Part shown: piece by piece, positions 7,601 through 14,459 of the stretch | Position numbering within the stretch: position 1 is the first letter of the stretch | Layout: every line of letters begins with the position of its first letter | Assembly (NCBI GenBank): GCA_910585355.1 | Contig: CAJUDN010000030.1 | Coordinates: forward strand, 1-16,039 | Reading direction: 5' to 3' | From: an uncultured Lachnospiraceae bacterium | Lineage (GTDB): Bacteria; Bacillota_A; Clostridia; Lachnospirales; Lachnospiraceae | Length of the DNA stretch: 16,039 nucleotides | Made by a program: the position numbers and the translations under genes | Notes under the pieces: model-generated | Databases searched by the model: none | Told to the model about the DNA's origin: nothing | Seen by the model: only the letters and a program-made list of their open reading frames with translations

Positions 7601-8902
7601 CTGGAGGAGGCAAGGGAGACATGTCGAAAGGACAGGGAAGTGTGTCTGCGGAAGCTGGAGAGCTGTGGGGAGCGAATCCGGCAGATCAGGACCCGGCTGT
7701 CGATGGGCGTTTCCGATGCTCTGCGGCTTCTGAATGAGAGTGCCGCAGGATTGGAGGCACCGGGGGAATCCGCCTCTGCCGTCAGCAAGGCCCTTGCCCA
7801 TGTTCTGACGGTTCTGGGGGAGGCTCTGGAGAAAAACAGGGAGAAGCAGGAAATGTTCCTTTATCTGGAAACAGAGATTCCTGCAATGGAGACGGAGCTT
7901 TCCGCCTGTAAGAAGAACATGGAGGAGCGAAAGCTGCGTCTTGCCAGATTGGAGACGGAACATGCCGGACTCGTGGAACATGCCGATGCTGTCAGGACTT
8001 TTCTGGGCGCCATGACGAGAGAAGAGAATGAGAACATGGAACGAAAGACCAAAGAACGGTTATCAGGTCTTTTGAAGGAAAGAGAGCAGACGGAGGAGCT
8101 GTATCAGAAACAACTTCGGATATTGGCAGGTTTTGAAGAGACGCTTCGTGCCCTGAAGGGACAGATAGATCCGGCTTTGACAGAGACTTTCGAGAGCGCA
8201 GAGCGGCGTCTTCAAGAATTCGAGGCAGAAAGAGAGAGCTGCAAAGAACGTCGGGCAAAACAGTATGCCGACTGCAGTGCCAACTGGCAAATCTACGAGA
8301 CGGTCCTCACACGCCGTAGCGAGATGGTGGAGGCAGAGCGGAGATATTCGTGGCTTCGGGCATTGTCGGATACAGCTAACGGAAATCTGTCAGGAAAGCA
8401 TAAGGTGGAGCTAGAGACTTATGTGCAGATGACATATTTCGACCGGATTCTGCAAAAGGCGAATGTACGGCTGATGACCATGACAGGCGGGCAGTATGAG
8501 CTGGTGAGAAAGCGTGAGCAGGACTCGAAGGTCGGAAAGGTGGGGCTGGATTTGAACGTGATCGACCATTATAACGGCACGGAAAGAAGCGTAAAGACGC
8601 TGTCCGGCGGCGAGAGCTTTACGGCTTCGCTCTCTCTGGCTCTGGGACTCTCGGATGAGATTCAAAGGAATGCTGGCGGGATTCAGCTGGATGCCATGTT
8701 CGTGGACGAGGGATTCGGGACTCTGGACGAGGAGGCCTTAAACCAGGCCATGAAAGCGTTAAACGGACTGGCGGAAGGAAGCCGGCTGGTGGGGATTATC
8801 TCCCATGTGGCGGAGCTTAAGGAACGAGTTGACAAGAAGATTGTGGTGACGAAGAAGCGGGGCGGCACAGGACTCGGAAGCCAGGCGGAAGTGCAGGCGT
8901 AG
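4658..8902 (+). CDS. sbcC: Exonuclease subunit SbcC (Rad50/SMC-type ATPase), unusually long
   Basis: ATP-driven partner of SbcD. Its head domains bind DNA ends and its long antiparallel coiled coil is joined at a zinc hook. The N-terminal head has Walker A GDTGAGKT (residues 35-42) and the Q-loop IAQGDFQRLL. A long Glu/Arg/Leu-rich coil reaches the zinc hook KCPVCGAVHHP with Cys680 and Cys683. The returning coil leads to the C-terminal head with signature LSGGES (from residue 1315), Walker B and catalytic Glu in FVDEGFG (Asp1350, Glu1351), and the D-loop TLDEE. Length is 1,414 residues against roughly 1,050-1,150 in E. coli and B. subtilis. Part of the extra length lies just after the hook, where residues ~740-795 are rich in Gly and Asp with poor coil character. 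The ATG follows GAGGTGAAAGT. Several long antisense ORFs here are shadows of the repetitive coil codons. Confidence 0.95.
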   Translation: MKPEKLVVSAFGPYAAETVIDFTKLGESGLYLITGDTGAGKTTIFDAITFALYGEASGAVREAGMFQSKYAKVGTPTFVELTFSSHGKRYCVRRNPEYVRPKGRGQGMTTQMAGAELRFFDGRQPLTKMGEVTQAVEKLLGLTYGQFTQIAMIAQGDFQRLLLADTVERGKIFRQIFHTELFKELQERLREAKNVCDGEYKEIKRSIGQSMSGVTCPGSLELSEKLAELKKVKFEGQVENGLTLLEEIMEQGEAGLQEMDMELSELDKKIRDQAGYLERLRQNENRKVLLAEKEKEQSVFLVNFERVRNMREHATQAGSEIETLEKTLAECRRRAERYAELSEKERHSGVLQEKQVKEKAGISELTLKIAELEAGILEKQVQKSSLTSIGEERERLLGRIERTRSRKQEIDRGLWEIRATVSEETQERESADDMDMRLHAIEEELSKAVEKVGSQEGLDVRLSELSGRRQELEGQRARLLDDYDRWKRAKKGFMDQEHIRLELEEREESAEKRRGLLERELEVRKGIEVQERELRHEAKAWEDRKRFSNSLNEQISAGEVQVRLAEETRLSAEKAMGRMQEEKRRLIGQKGEILEAERRLSAWKQERMRLLEREQAVKRLSEKLKSLDMLLEQQGSRQEEYVKASAAHGKALDEYIQIEQEFYDAQAGILARKLVEGEKCPVCGAVHHPCPAALRKGAPEKGAVEEKRRAADLAKERMAEASAATQQGELRIQEKRAEIFRDGEEVFGAEEPDGVRGDSFYINKTAKESERIQREMEDGDQDAGVMAGLTERGPETDAGLEQLEKELAGQEQCLKGAGERLAAARTALEAVLRQREAFLEGLPEGMDVSEGLRKAETQLRQVQAEAEQYRRDSETLDETRKELERLRGGLSACRQTAGTEQGRLQALERQIWMELPEIEALTDAWRSAPLQAGRADESWWDDRIESALRTAVKVAREMEEEETQVKEALQERSALQKRMKELEEARETCRKDREVCLRKLESCGERIRQIRTRLSMGVSDALRLLNESAAGLEAPGESASAVSKALAHVLTVLGEALEKNREKQEMFLYLETEIPAMETELSACKKNMEERKLRLARLETEHAGLVEHADAVRTFLGAMTREENENMERKTKERLSGLLKEREQTEELYQKQLRILAGFEETLRALKGQIDPALTETFESAERRLQEFEAERESCKERRAKQYADCSANWQIYETVLTRRSEMVEAERRYSWLRALSDTANGNLSGKHKVELETYVQMTYFDRILQKANVRLMTMTGGQYELVRKREQDSKVGKVGLDLNVIDHYNGTERSVKTLSGGESFTASLSLALGLSDEIQRNAGGIQLDAMFVDEGFGTLDEEALNQAMKALNGLAEGSRLVGIISHVAELKERVDKKIVVTKKRGGTGLGSQAEVQA

Positions 8903-8967
8903 CGCAGCTTTTCTGGCCTGGAGCATGTTTGAAAAGAGGGCGTAAAAAATTCAGTGTCTATGGGAAT

Positions 8968-9093
8968 TTAAGTTTCCCTGATGAGAGTTCGATATAGCGG
9001 CAACTTCTCTACGATCGTATCCTGCCGTAATTTAATTCGCGTCTTATGGTTGCAGACAGGGCATAACAGCCACTGTTCCTGTATGTTTTGCAT
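8968..9093 (-). CDS. Cysteine-rich KTR protein, C-terminally degraded
   Basis: A 41-residue ORF. It begins MQNIQEQWLLCPVCNHKTRIKLRQDT and is followed by IVEKLPLY. The W-L-L-C-P-V-C-x-x-K-T-R core and the D-T...PLY spacing match the Cys_rich_KTR family, small zinc-ribbon-like proteins common in conjugative transposons and resistance cassettes of Firmicutes. The family normally continues PL(F/Y)CPKC..QETLI. Here the second CPKC is replaced by RTLI, and TAA stands where the next Leu codon would be, so the second zinc knuckle is lost. The start follows a strong AAGGAGG and lies only 18 bases after the MATE stop codon, so it is the third gene of the marR-MATE unit. Function of the family is unknown. 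Confidence 0.8.
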   Translation of the reverse strand: MQNIQEQWLLCPVCNHKTRIKLRQDTIVEKLPLYRTLIRET

Positions 9094-9111
9094 GGTGTTG
9101 TCCTCCTTGTT

Positions 9112-10443
9112 TCAATCAATCTGTTGTGTGGTTGTCGGCATTTCTTTTTTATCCACATGGTTTTTTAGGATAACCGCTAACAATGCCGATAAAATCCTTG
9201 CAAAAACCGTACTCCACCAAATCATTACCTGTCCGCCAAATAAGGGCGGCAGAAATAACATCAGTGCTAACATAAACAGCGGTTCAATGAAAGTCAAAAT
9301 ATAGGAGAACGCGCTTTTTTCTGTGGCGTAAAAACTTGCGGTTGTGATACGGAGAATCGCAACAAAGGGTACGGAAACCAAAAAGACAGGCATTATTTTT
9401 GCAATTTCGGTATTCACGAAATCTGACGCGCCGAACAATGCGCCGAGACTTCCCTTTGTCAAATACATAATGATACAGCCGATTAAGGACAGGAATATTG
9501 CAAATCCATACGCCATTTTTCTTGTGCTTTTCAGTCTGTCAAAATTTTTCTCGCCGTAATGTTTACTGAGTAACGGCTGACTTCCGTCGCCTACTCCCTG
9601 CAATATCAAATATATAATACAGATAACATATGCGATACAGGCGTAGGTAGCGATGGCAGGCTCTCCCCCATAAGAAATCGAAAAGCGGTTTATAATAATC
9701 AGAGAGATATTAGGCGACATCGCAAGTCCAAAGGGCGCAATCCCGATTTTAATGATAGACGCGGCTGTCTTTCCAAACTTTGAAAACGAAATATTTAATG
9801 TAAACTGTTTTTTGCGTAATAAATAGGCAAGCGCAATCAACATTGTCACACCTTGCCCGATAACCGTGGCCCATGCCGCGCCGGCAACGCCCTGCTCCAA
9901 TACCCATACGAACAGGTAGTCTAGAATGATATTGGTAATAAAACCTGCAATCATAGAAACCATTGCATAAAAGGAACCGCCGTGGTTACGGATAAAGGGC
10001 ACTAAGCCTGTACTGATCACTTGTAAGGCAGCGCCTAAAGCAATAACCCCAATATATTTTTCACCCAATACAAGAAGTTCTCCGTTTGCCCCCAGCAGTC
10101 TTAAAAGAGTAGCGTTCAAAAGGAACACCGAAATTGTCAGAAGGACGCTTGCAATCATCAGCACCCACAAAGCTCCGGCAGTAAATTCCCTTGCCTGCAC
10201 TTCCTTTTTCTCTGCCTTGTAAATGGAATAGTAGATCGCGCCACCCATTCCAATTCCTGTGCCCAGCGCCTGAATGACAGCGACAATGGGATAGGCGATA
10301 TTAACGGCGGAAAGTCCCAAATCGCCTATGCTGTTCCCCACGAAAAAACCGTCTACAATCGTGTAAACTCCTGACAGGGCAAAAGACAGTACGGACGGAA
10401 TAACGTATTGAAAAAAAGTTTTTACGTCACGAGTTTGTTTCAT
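9112..10443 (-). CDS. MATE family multidrug/Na+ (H+) antiporter
   Basis: Inner-membrane efflux protein of the MATE family (DinF/MepA-like branch), 443 residues. It exchanges cations for toxic organic compounds. About twelve hydrophobic helices fall into two related halves. Typical N-half elements are IPSVLSFALSGVYTIVDGFFVG with the conserved D-(G/x)-x-F-V-G signature, and GMGGAIYYSIYKAEKK. The second half repeats the pattern with IGIAPFGLAMSPNISLIIIN and an ILQGVGDGSQPLLS segment. The ATG overlaps the end of the marR gene by 17 bases and has GGAGG upstream within that gene, so translation is probably coupled. GC content is visibly lower than in sbcC and the neighbouring backbone, consistent with transfer. 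A MarR regulator next to a MATE pump matches the layout of S. aureus mepR-mepA. The substrate cannot be read from sequence. Confidence 0.92.
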   Translation of the reverse strand: MKQTRDVKTFFQYVIPSVLSFALSGVYTIVDGFFVGNSIGDLGLSAVNIAYPIVAVIQALGTGIGMGGAIYYSIYKAEKKEVQAREFTAGALWVLMIASVLLTISVFLLNATLLRLLGANGELLVLGEKYIGVIALGAALQVISTGLVPFIRNHGGSFYAMVSMIAGFITNIILDYLFVWVLEQGVAGAAWATVIGQGVTMLIALAYLLRKKQFTLNISFSKFGKTAASIIKIGIAPFGLAMSPNISLIIINRFSISYGGEPAIATYACIAYVICIIYLILQGVGDGSQPLLSKHYGEKNFDRLKSTRKMAYGFAIFLSLIGCIIMYLTKGSLGALFGASDFVNTEIAKIMPVFLVSVPFVAILRITTASFYATEKSAFSYILTFIEPLFMLALMLFLPPLFGGQVMIWWSTVFARILSALLAVILKNHVDKKEMPTTTQQID

Positions 10444-10894
10444 TGCCTTTTCTACCTCCTGCTTTGCTGAAAACTTCTACAAATAAAGCCATGTTTTCAT
10501 TTAACTGTTTCATGCGTTCTATACCGATTTCCTCTACTGCAAACAGTTCCGCCTTTCGCAATTCAGAAATAATAGTATCTGCGTATTCTTTCCCTGCTTT
10601 TGTAAAACGTATAACCTTGTTTCGCTTATCCTCCGGTAAAGGAAACAGCTTCACAAATCCTTTGCGTTCAAAATCTTTAAAAACCATGTTGATTGTCTGC
10701 TTCGGTATCAGCCACCTCTGGCCGATTTTTTTCTGTGTGCAGTCGTCCCCGCCGTCGTGGATTGCACATAACACTAAAAGGCTGTTGACTGACAGACCAT
10801 GCGCTTTCGCCCATTCTTCGTACACATAGTTATACTCCTGCCATACGGCATAGTATTTGTTTAGCTGTTCCATAAAAGCGTTGTTGCTTATCAT
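10427..10894 (-). CDS. MarR family transcriptional repressor
   Basis: Winged-helix regulator of 155 residues, the usual MarR size. Helices at the N-terminus (NKYYAVWQEYNYVYEEWAKA) suit dimerisation. The helix-turn-helix lies around TQKKIGQRWLIPKQTINMVFKDFERKGFV, and the wing is LPEDKRNKVIRFTKAGKEYA with the characteristic D-K-R. The ATG at 10894 is chosen because GGAGG lies 6 bases before it. A longer reading from a TTG at 10909 would place that ribosome binding site inside the gene. It overlaps the MATE gene by 17 bases and is preceded by a strong promoter with an inverted repeat over the -10 box. It is expected to repress its own unit and to be released by a pump substrate, as in MepR-type systems; the last point is inference. 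Confidence 0.92.
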   Translation of the reverse strand: MISNNAFMEQLNKYYAVWQEYNYVYEEWAKAHGLSVNSLLVLCAIHDGGDDCTQKKIGQRWLIPKQTINMVFKDFERKGFVKLFPLPEDKRNKVIRFTKAGKEYADTIISELRKAELFAVEEIGIERMKQLNENMALFVEVFSKAGGRKGNETNS

Positions 10895-10912
10895 ATCTGA
10901 CCTCCTCAAGTA

Positions 10913-10968
10913 AATTAGTATAATTCTGTACCATTTATAGTATAGTCCATAACCGTACTAATTGTCAA
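10913..10968 (-). promoter_or_regulatory. Promoter and probable MarR operator for the marR-MATE-KTR unit
   Basis: Read on the - strand: TTGACA (10963-10968), an 18-base spacer, then TATACT (10939-10944). A perfect 8-bp inverted repeat, AATTAGTA / TACTAATT (10956-10963 and 10913-10920), brackets the -10 and start region. The inner sequence also holds a small TATA-G-TATA dyad. This is a good position for autorepression by the MarR protein. Confidence 0.75.
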
Positions 10969-11178
10969 GATGGGAGTTTTATACAAAGATTTTGTAAATC
11001 AGTTAGGGTTTCTTAAATATCTCCGTAGTAGGAGATAAGGAAAACTTTCTGTTGCCAAAGCCCACTACGCAGAGAAAAGCTTTTCCAGACAATCCGTATA
11101 ACTGGAAGGAAAACAGCATTGTTTCTCCAAATCCCACAAACTGAAAAAGCGGATTCCTGCCACAATGCAGTACACTAG
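10969..11178. other. Gene-free edge of the MarR/MATE cassette
   Basis: No convincing gene. A perfect small hairpin TATCTCC/GGAGATA with a GTAGTA loop lies at 11018-11037. Short ORFs on both strands have no ribosome binding site. A 78-codon - strand ORF (11065-11301) could not be assigned. Confidence 0.4.
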
Positions 11179-11310
11179 CTTCTTCAATGCCATGAGGCGA
11201 TTGTGGAAGACGCTGTTTTTGAACGGGTACAGAAGGTGGATATTGTTTTCAACTTTGTGGGGGGAAGCAATTTTCTTTCTGCCACGCAACCGAAACGGCA
11301 AGACGCATAG
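11179..11310 (+). pseudogene. Possible C-terminal remnant of a large serine recombinase
   Basis: The + frame ending at the TAG 11308-11310 reads CHEAIVEDAVFERVQKVDIV, then FNFVGG. The 'HEA ... x-Q-K-V-D-I-x-F-N-F-V-G' pattern is like the last conserved strand of TnpX/TndX-type recombinases (compare 'RTQKVDIYFNFIG'). There is a stop at 11176-11178 and no start, so it would be a fragment only. The assignment rests on a short motif and is tentative. An antisense ORF covers the same bases. Confidence 0.4.
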
Positions 11311-11316
11311 AAACCT

Positions 11317-11354
11317 AAAAAGACGGTACAGCCCTTGTAATCGGGGCTATACCG
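11317..11354 (-). terminator. Intrinsic terminator downstream of the purine permease
   Basis: On the - strand an 11-bp stem with one mismatch (CGGTATAGCCC / GGGCTGTACCG, 11344-11354 with 11324-11334) and a 9-nt loop is followed by TC and a T5 tract. It lies about 155 bases past the permease stop. Confidence 0.75.
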
Positions 11355-11443
11355 CCTAATCTGAAATTATTTCCTTTTAGCCGTAAACATTTGTTTTTAT
11401 CAGCGCTTTTTATTCGGAATCTTCATAAGGCAGACGCCGCGTG

Positions 11444-11472
11444 CTTCTTGTCCGCGGTACGCGGGCAAGAGG
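11444..11472 (-). other. GC-rich hairpin in the 3' region of the permease transcript
   Basis: 13-base arms with two mismatches (CTTCTTGTCCGCG and CGCGGGCAAGAGG) enclose a GTA loop. A second small perfect hairpin (GAACG/CGTTC) lies nearer the permease stop, around 11482-11495. There is no T tract, so these are more likely 3'-UTR or REP-like structures than a terminator. Confidence 0.5.
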
Positions 11473-11509
11473 ATGCGGGCTGAACGGTTACGTTCCCGTA
11501 TAAGAACCT

Positions 11510-12892
11510 TTACATAAAGATATACTTCAGAATAAACAGCGCTGCCAGAATTATCATCACCGGATTAATCTTTTTATCTTTTCCGGCCACCAGGTTAATC
11601 ACCACATAGGAGACAATTCCCATGGAAATACCTTCGGAGATGCTGTAAAAGAACGGCATGGCGGCGATGCAGATGAAGGCGGGGATGCCCTGGGAGGGAT
11701 CCTTGAAATCAATTTCCGTCACAGCGCCCAGCATGTAGAAGCCTACGACGATTAAGGCCGGAGCCGTGGCGAAGGAAGGGATGGCTAAAAAGACCGGGGA
11801 CAGGAAGAGGGATAACAGGAATAATACGGCCGTTGTTAATGAAGTCAGTCCTGTACGTCCGCCTTCGGATACACCGGAGGCGCTTTCCACGAAAGTGGTC
11901 ACAGTGGAAGTGCCCAGCACAGCGCCGGCAGTGGTGCCGACGGCATCGGCCAAAAGAGCGCCTTTGATTCGCGGGAGTTTTCCTTCTTTGTCCAGCATAT
12001 CCGCTTTTGAGGCAACACCGATTAAAGTGCCGATGGTATCAAAGATGTCTACAAAGAGGAAGGCGAACACAATGACAATAAATTCGAGAATCGGAACGCC
12101 GTCCAGGCTGAATTTGCCCAAAATGGGCGCCAGGCTGGGAATGGAAATTCCGTTGGAAAAATCAGGCAGCAGGCTGTAAAAACCCAGATCGCCATTGGGA
12201 ACGTAAAGTCCGGCAAGCTGGCAGATGATTCCAAGGGCCCAGGTAATTAAAATTCCCCAGAGGATGTTGCCCTTGATATTTTTTACTACCAGGATTGCGG
12301 TGACAACAACGCCGACAACGGCTAACAGTACGGTGATTCCCACGTCCTGGAAAGAAGCGGTCAGGCCGTTAAGGGTCTGATTATAGCCGTCCAGGGAAAA
12401 GAGGCTCACCAAAGTGGCGCTGCCGATGACAATTTTTGCATTTTGCAGGCCGATGAAAGCAATGAAAAGGCCGATTCCCACGCTGACTGCCTTTTTCAGG
12501 TTGAAGGGAATGGCATTGAAAATGGCTTCACGCACATTGAAGACAGATAATACGATGAAGATGAGGCCCTCCGCCAATACTGCGGCGAGAGCCACCTGCC
12601 AGGAATATCCCTTGCCCAGAACAACAGTGTAAGCAAAGTAGGCGTTGAGGCCCATGCCAGGGGCAAGGGCAAAGGGGTAGTTGGCAAAGAGCGCCATACA
12701 AAGGGTGCCGATGAAGGAAGCAACGGCAGTTGCAGTAAACACGGCCCCGTGATCCATTCCGGAGGCGGAAAGAATGTTGGGGTTTACGGCCAGTATATAG
12801 GCCATGGTCATGAATGAAGTGATGCCGGCCATGATTTCCGTTTTCACGTCCGTGTGGTTTTCTTTCAGGTGAAAAAACTTTTCCAGACTCAT
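11510..12892 (-). CDS. NCS2/AzgA-type guanine/hypoxanthine permease
   Basis: Membrane purine base:cation symporter of the AzgA (PbuG/PbuO-like) branch of NCS2, 460 residues, with about 12-14 hydrophobic helices. Family marks are the N-terminal HTDVKTEIMAGITSFMTMAY, the VNPNIL segment, ALAPGMGLNAYFAY near the first half-helix pair, and LFVDIFDTIGTLIGVA with GTSTVTTFVESASGVSEGGRTG in the second half; the latter two carry the substrate-site acidic residue and NCS2 signature region. The ATG at 12892 follows GGAG by 7 bases. A longer reading to 12994 adds 34 residues unlike the family and is rejected. It probably imports guanine, hypoxanthine or xanthine; exact specificity is not readable. No purine riboswitch was found upstream. 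Confidence 0.92.
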   Translation of the reverse strand: MSLEKFFHLKENHTDVKTEIMAGITSFMTMAYILAVNPNILSASGMDHGAVFTATAVASFIGTLCMALFANYPFALAPGMGLNAYFAYTVVLGKGYSWQVALAAVLAEGLIFIVLSVFNVREAIFNAIPFNLKKAVSVGIGLFIAFIGLQNAKIVIGSATLVSLFSLDGYNQTLNGLTASFQDVGITVLLAVVGVVVTAILVVKNIKGNILWGILITWALGIICQLAGLYVPNGDLGFYSLLPDFSNGISIPSLAPILGKFSLDGVPILEFIVIVFAFLFVDIFDTIGTLIGVASKADMLDKEGKLPRIKGALLADAVGTTAGAVLGTSTVTTFVESASGVSEGGRTGLTSLTTAVLFLLSLFLSPVFLAIPSFATAPALIVVGFYMLGAVTEIDFKDPSQGIPAFICIAAMPFFYSISEGISMGIVSYVVINLVAGKDKKINPVMIILAALFILKYIFM

Positions 12893-13302
12893 ACTTGTTC
12901 TCCAATCTGCTACAATATATTTATGGTTAATACCCCTTACAGCCAGTAAGGAATTATCCACCTTGTTGCTTAAGCTGCTATAATGATGGAGCAATCGGTA
13001 TATCGGCTACCAATCTTATAAGAAATTTATTTTCGCGGGCAATAGCCAGGCGCCGTGCCTGCACAAGCATACGACGAATACCGCGGGAATGAAGTACCTG
13101 CGCCGCGGAGAATATAATGCGGCGGCGGTAACGGGCATTTGGCAGATGCCGCAAGAGTAAAATACCCCGCAGATTACTGCGTACTCAGGATATGATGTCT
13201 CACAGCCTGCCGCAGGGTATTTCACTTGGTAATGCCGACAAATTTTTCTGGAACCGTCACTGTGTATGTATCCCAGAAGAAGTCCCAGGGCGAACCTTTT
13301 TG
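12893..13302. other. 410-bp hairpin-rich gene-free region upstream of the purine permease
   Basis: No gene is supported. From 13016 to 13225 the sequence is GC-rich and packed with dyads: CAGGC/GCCTG near 13047, two CCGCGG palindromes near 13080 and 13103, nested GCGGC..GCAT/ATGC..CGC around 13120-13151, and a long stem 13157-13225. A 69-codon - strand frame from GTG 13225 is open but has no ribosome binding site. Near the permease there is a CCTTAC/GTAAGG hairpin (around 12937-12953) and a weak TATATT -10 box close to the start. Confidence 0.55.
13157..13225. repeat. Long inverted repeat / stem-loop
   Basis: The left arm 13157-13173 (GTAAAATACCCCGCAGA) and right arm 13207-13225 can pair over about 15 bases, including a few G-U pairs, around a ~33-base loop. 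No T tract follows on the - strand, so a terminator for the M20 gene is not obvious. Confidence 0.6.
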
Positions 13303-14442
13303 TTAAAAATATGTCATTATAAAGGCCGCCACGATCTCCATTCCCAGATGGAGGTCTTTTACGTTTAAGAATTCCTCGCGGGTATGGGCTCCGGTTCCCA
13401 TGTGCCCGCCGAAGCAGATGGCAGGGATTCCGGTGGAGAGGGGGATGTTGCAGTCGGTGGAGCCGGAATGGCAGTCAACCCGCTTTCCTGTAAAGGCTTC
13501 GATGATGCTCTGAGCTTTTTCAATGAGGGCGTCCTGAGCCTCGCGGTTTACGTCTCCGGTACAGGGACGCTCTCCTAAAAGCTCACATTCAAGCTCGACC
13601 TTATCCATATTCCGGTAAGAATCCAGAACGGAGAGGAAGAACTGGTTCATGGAGGACAGGCTTTCACGGACATCAGAGCGGTATTCAAACCGCATTTCTG
13701 CATATTGCGCGATGGTATTGATGGAAGTACCTCCAGTAATGGTGCCCGCATTATAGGTGCTCCGCCCTCCTGCGGGCACTTTGTAGGTATACAGAGTATT
13801 GATGATGGAAGAAAGTACCTGGATGGCGTTTAGGTTTCCGAACTTTCCATAGGAATGGCCGCCCTCGGTGTGAACGCCCACCCGGTAACGGAGGGAGCCC
13901 ACCGCATCTGTGACAATGGAGTCGTAAGAACCGTCCAGAGCAACTAAAACTGAAAGCTTTCCTTTATAGTCTTCCAGAAGCTGACGGCAGCCCTTTAAAT
14001 TTCCAAGCCCCTCCTCGCCGGAACTTGCCACAAACAGAATTCCCTGTTTGGGAACGTAATTATTTTTTGTAAACCAGCTTGCGAGGAGCATCATGATGGA
14101 TAGATTGGAGGTATTGTCGCCGACGCCGGGGCAGCGCATGATGTCGCCGTCATAGACCACATCAAAGGGGGTAGTGTCAGGGAATACTGTGTCGGAATGG
14201 GCCGTGAAGGCCACAAGATTGGCCTGCTCTTCACAGTGGAAGGGGTAGATCACGTTTAAGGCCTTGTCAATGTAGGCGCCTTTGCAGCCCTCTTTCTCAA
14301 ACCAGTCACGGATAAACTCTGCCCGCAGCTCCTCGTGATTGGACGGAGAGGGGATACGGCAGAGGGTATCCAGAAGTTTTACCAGAGTACCCTGGTTTGC
14401 GTCGATGTAGGCTTTCAGTTCGCCGGGAAGAAGTTTGTTCAT
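13303..14442 (-). CDS. M20 family metallopeptidase
   Basis: Dizinc amino-/carboxypeptidase or amidohydrolase of the M20 family, 379 residues, probably cytoplasmic because no signal peptide is seen. The catalytic set is complete: AHSDTVF with His82 and Asp84, GVGDN with bridging Asp109, SGEEG with general base Glu143 and ligand Glu144, ALDGS with Asp170, and GAHTREEF with C-terminal His353. The central lid/dimerisation domain shows VGVHTEGGHSYG and NAGTITGGTSINTIA, as in PepT/DapE/ArgE-like members. It is closest in feel to PepT-like tripeptidases, but the substrate is not determinable. The ATG follows AAGGAGGAC. It lies 17 bases after the DUF1846 stop codon, so the two are co-transcribed. Confidence 0.92.
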   Translation of the reverse strand: MNKLLPGELKAYIDANQGTLVKLLDTLCRIPSPSNHEELRAEFIRDWFEKEGCKGAYIDKALNVIYPFHCEEQANLVAFTAHSDTVFPDTTPFDVVYDGDIMRCPGVGDNTSNLSIMMLLASWFTKNNYVPKQGILFVASSGEEGLGNLKGCRQLLEDYKGKLSVLVALDGSYDSIVTDAVGSLRYRVGVHTEGGHSYGKFGNLNAIQVLSSIINTLYTYKVPAGGRSTYNAGTITGGTSINTIAQYAEMRFEYRSDVRESLSSMNQFFLSVLDSYRNMDKVELECELLGERPCTGDVNREAQDALIEKAQSIIEAFTGKRVDCHSGSTDCNIPLSTGIPAICFGGHMGTGAHTREEFLNVKDLHLGMEIVAAFIMTYF

Positions 14443-14459
14443 GGATGTTAGTCCTCCTT

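Noticed and set aside
9344..9559. 71-codon + strand ORF inside the MATE gene
   Set aside because: Antisense shadow of the membrane transporter.
11065..11301. 78-codon - strand ORF near the cassette edge
   Set aside because: No ribosome binding site or recognisable family, and it overlaps a + strand motif with better resemblance to a known family.
12893..12994. 34-residue N-terminal extension of the permease
   Set aside because: The ATG at 12892 has a good ribosome binding site and matches the usual AzgA start; the extension looks like leader DNA.
12893..13020. Purine riboswitch ahead of the guanine/hypoxanthine-type permease
   Set aside because: None of the conserved loop and junction sequences of the purine aptamer could be found in this leader; only a small CCTTAC hairpin is present.
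13016..13225. 69-codon - strand ORF as a real protein gene
   Set aside because: No ribosome binding site, GTG start inside one arm of a long inverted repeat, and odd Cys/Arg-rich composition; better read as structured non-coding DNA.
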